Positions 33,103-35,497 of a stretch of DNA of 35,497 bases are shown here, in pieces. Position 1 is the stretch's first letter. Every line of letters starts with the position of its first letter. The DNA comes from an uncultured bacterium (GTDB lineage Bacteria > Myxococcota_A > Bradymonadia > Bradymonadales > Bradymonadaceae). A model generated the notes under the pieces. The model was given only the letters and a program-made list of their open reading frames with translations. It ran no database searches and had not been told where the DNA came from. Where the stretch lies: positions 1 through 35,497 of the forward strand of contig CALJNB010000030.1 of the NCBI GenBank assembly GCA_937981985.1. Reading direction: 5' to 3'. The position numbers were made by a program, and so were the translations under genes.

Positions 33103-33528
33103 CTAAAACGGACTAGGTCCGATTGGATCCTGGGATGGTTTATCTCGGTCGATCGGCAGATCAAAATAGGTATCCGTGGCCGGAAACCGTATTGAAAAAG
33201 GTGCTTGCTGAGATTCCTTGTCTGGTTGAGTTGAATCCGTTGAACTACTCTTCGAGAAAACATGTAGGTAATTTCCAGAACTTCTATCAAAAGAGGATTC
33301 CGCAGCCGACACAGCCGTTGGTGTTCTACTCATGTAATAACTAGAGCCAAAATGATAGCTGCCGTATCCTCCCGTGCCATAACCTCTTTGTCCCGCGATA
33401 GCGGTTCCGAATTCCAACTCGCTATCAAAGGTATCGTCGTATTCTTCGTCTTCGAGAAAGACATCGTCATCCAGGAACGCGCACCCAGCCATTAACGTGA
33501 ATGATATAAATAACGTGAAAAATCGCAT
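33103..33528 (-). CDS. Small Gly/Tyr/Ser-rich lipoprotein
   Basis: This 141-residue predicted lipoprotein starts MRFFTLFISFTLMAGC with lipobox LMAGC. I chose ATG 33528 over 33579 because GGAG lies six bases upstream and the signal peptide starts there. The mature chain is acidic (FLDDDVFLEDEEYDDTFDSE), then a Gly/Tyr-rich patch (GQRGYGTGGYGSYHFG), then a Ser-rich and a Pro/Asp-rich end. It is low-complexity and probably disordered. I recognise no family. It lies 102 bases after yifB on the same strand and may be its own transcript. Confidence 0.65.
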   Translation of the reverse strand: MRFFTLFISFTLMAGCAFLDDDVFLEDEEYDDTFDSELEFGTAIAGQRGYGTGGYGSYHFGSSYYMSRTPTAVSAAESSFDRSSGNYLHVFSKSSSTDSTQPDKESQQAPFSIRFPATDTYFDLPIDRDKPSQDPIGPSPF

Positions 33529-33629
33529 CTTGGCTCCAGGGTTCAATATGTAGACATCCTTGTTGGGAAAAGGTTCCATCGATCCGGATATTTTTTAAGC
33601 AGAGTGTTACAACCGTTAGGATTGATGAC

Positions 33630-35171
33630 CTACTCGGAACGATCCAACGTTCGATAATGGACGGCTTCCGCTAAGTGTTGGGTCGTAATCCGCTCCGTCT
33701 CCGATAAGTCCGCGATGGTGCGAGCTAGTTTTAAAATTCGGTCAAACGCGCGCGCGCTCATTCCAAATTGGGTTATAACGCGTTCCAAAAAAGTATGTCC
33801 CTTTTCGTCGAGTTGGCAGTGGATACGTAGATCCCGAGGTTCCATTTGGGCGTTTGCATGAATTGGGCGATCTGAAAAACGGTCGAGTTGAATCCGGCGA
33901 GCGATTTGCACGCGTGTTCTTATTTCCTCTGACGAAGTTCCTCGTCGTTCTTTTTGTAAGTCCTTATATTCTACCGCTGGGACTTGGACGTGAATATCAA
34001 TTCGATCCAAGAGCGGACCTGAGACTCTATTTCGATATCGTTTCACCTGAGCTACTCCGCACGAGCATCGTTGAATTCCGTCAGTTTGGAAGTAGCCACA
34101 CGGGCAGGGATTCATTGCAGCGACAACCATAACACTTGCTGGATAATCAAGTGTCATGAGTGACCGATTTAGCGTCACGCGGCCGTCCTCGAGTGGCTGT
34201 CGCATGACCTCCAAAACGTTGCGTTTGAATTCGGGTAATTCGTCTAAAAAAAGCACGCCGTTATGAGCCAAACTAATTTCGCCCGGGCGAGGCACCCCAC
34301 TTCCACCTCCAATGATTCCTACGTCGCTTATCGTGTGATGTGGAGTTCTAAATGGGCGTCTACGGATAAGTCCCTCGCCGCGAAGACGCCCTGATATGGA
34401 GTAGACAGCGGTTGTTTCCAGCGATTCTTCAAAGGTCATTATCGGCAATATGGAAGGCAAGCGTTTGGCCAACATTGATTTTCCAGAACCCGGAGGTCCG
34501 ATCATTAGTACGTTATGCCCTCCAGCAGCAGCCACCTCCAATGCTCGTTTTACCGCCTCTTGCCCCGCCACTTCTGAAAAGTCCTTTGGGTGGGGATTTT
34601 GGCGTTCGCGAATATCGCATATTTGGGGTTGGATAACTCTAGAGCCACGAAAAAAGGTCGTGACCTCGGTTAGATGTTCCACGCCGTAGACCTCGATATC
34701 TTTGACGACGGATGCCTCGTTAGCATTCTCCTTGGGAAGGATAATGCCCTTCATTCCCTTATCGCGAGCTAAAAGAGCGAGGGGTAGGGCGCCGCGAATC
34801 GGTCGAACAATTCCGTCTAAGGAAAGTTCTCCCACGAGAATATAGTCTTCCAAATTAGGAGTCGGTGTTGCTTTCGATTCTGGTTCTAACATTCTTTGCG
34901 CAGCTAAAATACCGATTGCCATCGGTAAGTCGAAAGCAGTTCCATCCTTTCTTATGTCGGCAGGTGCTAAATTCACTGTTATTTTTCCGTCCGGAAATTT
35001 ATATCCGGCGTTCTCAATCGCGGCAGGAACTCGCAGGCGACTTTCACGAACAGCCCCATCGGGTAATCCAACAACATGGAAAATATTAAGTCCAAAGGCC
35101 ATATCGACTTCGACTTCCACGATGAAGCCGTCAACGCCAAATAGAGCCCCTGATTTTATTTTCGCTAACAT
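33630..35171 (-). CDS. yifB: YifB/ComM family AAA ATPase (Mg-chelatase-like)
   Basis: This 513-residue cytoplasmic protein has an N-terminal ChlI-like, Lon-S5-type domain (about 1-125; GLNIFHVVGLPDGAVRES, VNLAPADIRKDGTAFDLP). The AAA+ core has Walker A IGPPGSGKSMLAKRLPSIL and LFLDELPEFKRNVLEVMRQPLEDG. A Cys-rich PCPCGYFQTDGIQRCSCG zinc-like element and a C-terminal helical bundle (RAFDRILKLARTIADL) follow. In Vibrio and others ComM drives branch migration during natural transformation. It is not a true magnesium chelatase subunit. AAGGAG precedes ATG 35171 at good distance. It is related in role to yraN nearby. The 98-base gap upstream shows no convincing terminator. Confidence 0.94.
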   Translation of the reverse strand: MLAKIKSGALFGVDGFIVEVEVDMAFGLNIFHVVGLPDGAVRESRLRVPAAIENAGYKFPDGKITVNLAPADIRKDGTAFDLPMAIGILAAQRMLEPESKATPTPNLEDYILVGELSLDGIVRPIRGALPLALLARDKGMKGIILPKENANEASVVKDIEVYGVEHLTEVTTFFRGSRVIQPQICDIRERQNPHPKDFSEVAGQEAVKRALEVAAAGGHNVLMIGPPGSGKSMLAKRLPSILPIMTFEESLETTAVYSISGRLRGEGLIRRRPFRTPHHTISDVGIIGGGSGVPRPGEISLAHNGVLFLDELPEFKRNVLEVMRQPLEDGRVTLNRSLMTLDYPASVMVVAAMNPCPCGYFQTDGIQRCSCGVAQVKRYRNRVSGPLLDRIDIHVQVPAVEYKDLQKERRGTSSEEIRTRVQIARRIQLDRFSDRPIHANAQMEPRDLRIHCQLDEKGHTFLERVITQFGMSARAFDRILKLARTIADLSETERITTQHLAEAVHYRTLDRSE

Positions 35172-35269
35172 TATTCTTCTCCTTTTAGATTCATCCCTTT
35201 TTCGACCATGTCAAAAGAGGGTTTCATGCTTTAGGGGAAAAAGCTGTTAATTCAGTGGGTTGACCTAGG

Positions 35270-35497
35270 TTAGGCCCATTCTTTGTTTACACGTTCGAGA
35301 TCTTGAACCGTATCGATCTCTCGCCAGTCTCCATCGATGAAGACAGGGGTGATATGATGGCCACGCTTAATAATTTCTAAAAATAAATCGGTAAGATAGG
35401 ACTTTCTAAATAGTTTAGCGGCGTGAAAGGGATCGTCATCCCCAAGTTTTGAACGGACATCGTCGAAGACCTCGTTCATAATCTGGGCACCTTTAGC
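35270..35497 (-). CDS. Nucleotidyltransferase, C-terminal fragment
   Basis: Only the last 75 residues or so are in the window; the frame is open through the right edge, six codons beyond the internal Met at 35479. The visible part has KLFRKSYLTDLFLEIIKRGHHITPVFIDGDWREIDTVQDLERV. It resembles the C-terminal end of sugar-phosphate or phosphocholine (LicC-like) nucleotidyltransferases, where VxIxGxWxEIDTxxDL closes the fold. The catalytic N-terminal domain is not visible, so the substrate and even the exact family are uncertain. The stop TAA is at 35270-35272. Confidence 0.7.
   Translation of the reverse strand, partial: AKGAQIMNEVFDDVRSKLGDDDPFHAAKLFRKSYLTDLFLEIIKRGHHITPVFIDGDWREIDTVQDLERVNKEWA

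Noticed and set aside
33630..35171. Magnesium chelatase subunit
   Set aside because: The architecture is YifB/ComM, with an N-terminal Lon-S5-type domain and a Cys-rich zinc element, and there is no tetrapyrrole pathway gene nearby.
35172..35269. CCCTTTT...AAAAGAGGG pairing as a terminator after the nucleotidyltransferase / before yifB
   Set aside because: The stem is imperfect with a bulge, and no T run follows on the relevant strand.

Overview
The window reads as a compact chromosomal segment of a Gram-negative bacterium, most likely from Myxococcota / former Deltaproteobacteria and perhaps a Bradymonadales-like lineage. This placement is inferred. It rests on a protein with an AgmX/PglI C-terminal domain, a protease ending in a MYXO-CTERM-like tail (Cys, hydrophobic helix, Arg-rich end), a zinc-ribbon PknB-type kinase with a membrane anchor, an FHA-GAF-cyclase, Asn/Thr-rich lipoprotein linkers, and multi-Kazal, RCC1 and lamin-tail secreted proteins. 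Base composition is balanced to slightly AT-rich, which is low for classical myxobacteria. I saw no insertion sequence, integrase, phage gene, CRISPR array, tRNA or rRNA. No gap between genes exceeds about 200 bases.

Layout. 1-723 (+): C-terminal part of an RCC1-like repeat protein. 765-3134 (-): mpl (peptidoglycan recycling) followed by a ChaN-like protein. 3239-3931 (+): a membrane zinc metallopeptidase, ending in a two-way terminator shared with a five-Kazal-domain lipoprotein (4015-5802, -). 5990-6679 (+): rnhB, which meets a beta-oxidation pair on the minus strand (thiolase 8724-9884, then an SDR-SCP2-MaoC multifunctional enzyme 6681-8714). 9986-12633 (-): a three-gene cassette of a Cys-rich lipoprotein, a cytochrome c/type II copper monooxygenase lipoprotein and a SAM methyltransferase. 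12717-16281 (-): FHA-GAF-nucleotidyl cyclase, cinA and thpR, divergent from an NtrC-type regulator (16320-17660, +). 17668-21370 (-): lamin-tail lipoprotein, triple zinc-ribbon protein and ddl.

21546-30439 (+) is a long same-strand run: Ser/Thr kinase, TPR membrane protein, small orphan protein, metG, HEAT-repeat protein, FHA-like/AgmX-type protein, and a trypsin-fold protease with an EGF domain. A lipoprotein of an unnamed family follows (30505-31458, +). Next come yraN (-), aroC (+), a small Gly/Tyr-rich lipoprotein (-), yifB/comM (-), and the 3' end of a nucleotidyltransferase gene that runs off the right edge.

Housekeeping genes (mpl, ddl, rnhB, metG, aroC, cinA, thpR, yraN, yifB) are interleaved with genes for an elaborate surface: seven predicted lipoproteins, extracellular protease-inhibitor and adhesion-type domains, and signalling through FHA, kinase, cyclase and sigma-54 modules. 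The most unusual item is the predicted self-contained haem c plus dicopper monooxygenase lipoprotein at 10724-12064. All six copper ligands of the PHM/DBM family can be placed at nearly family-exact spacing.
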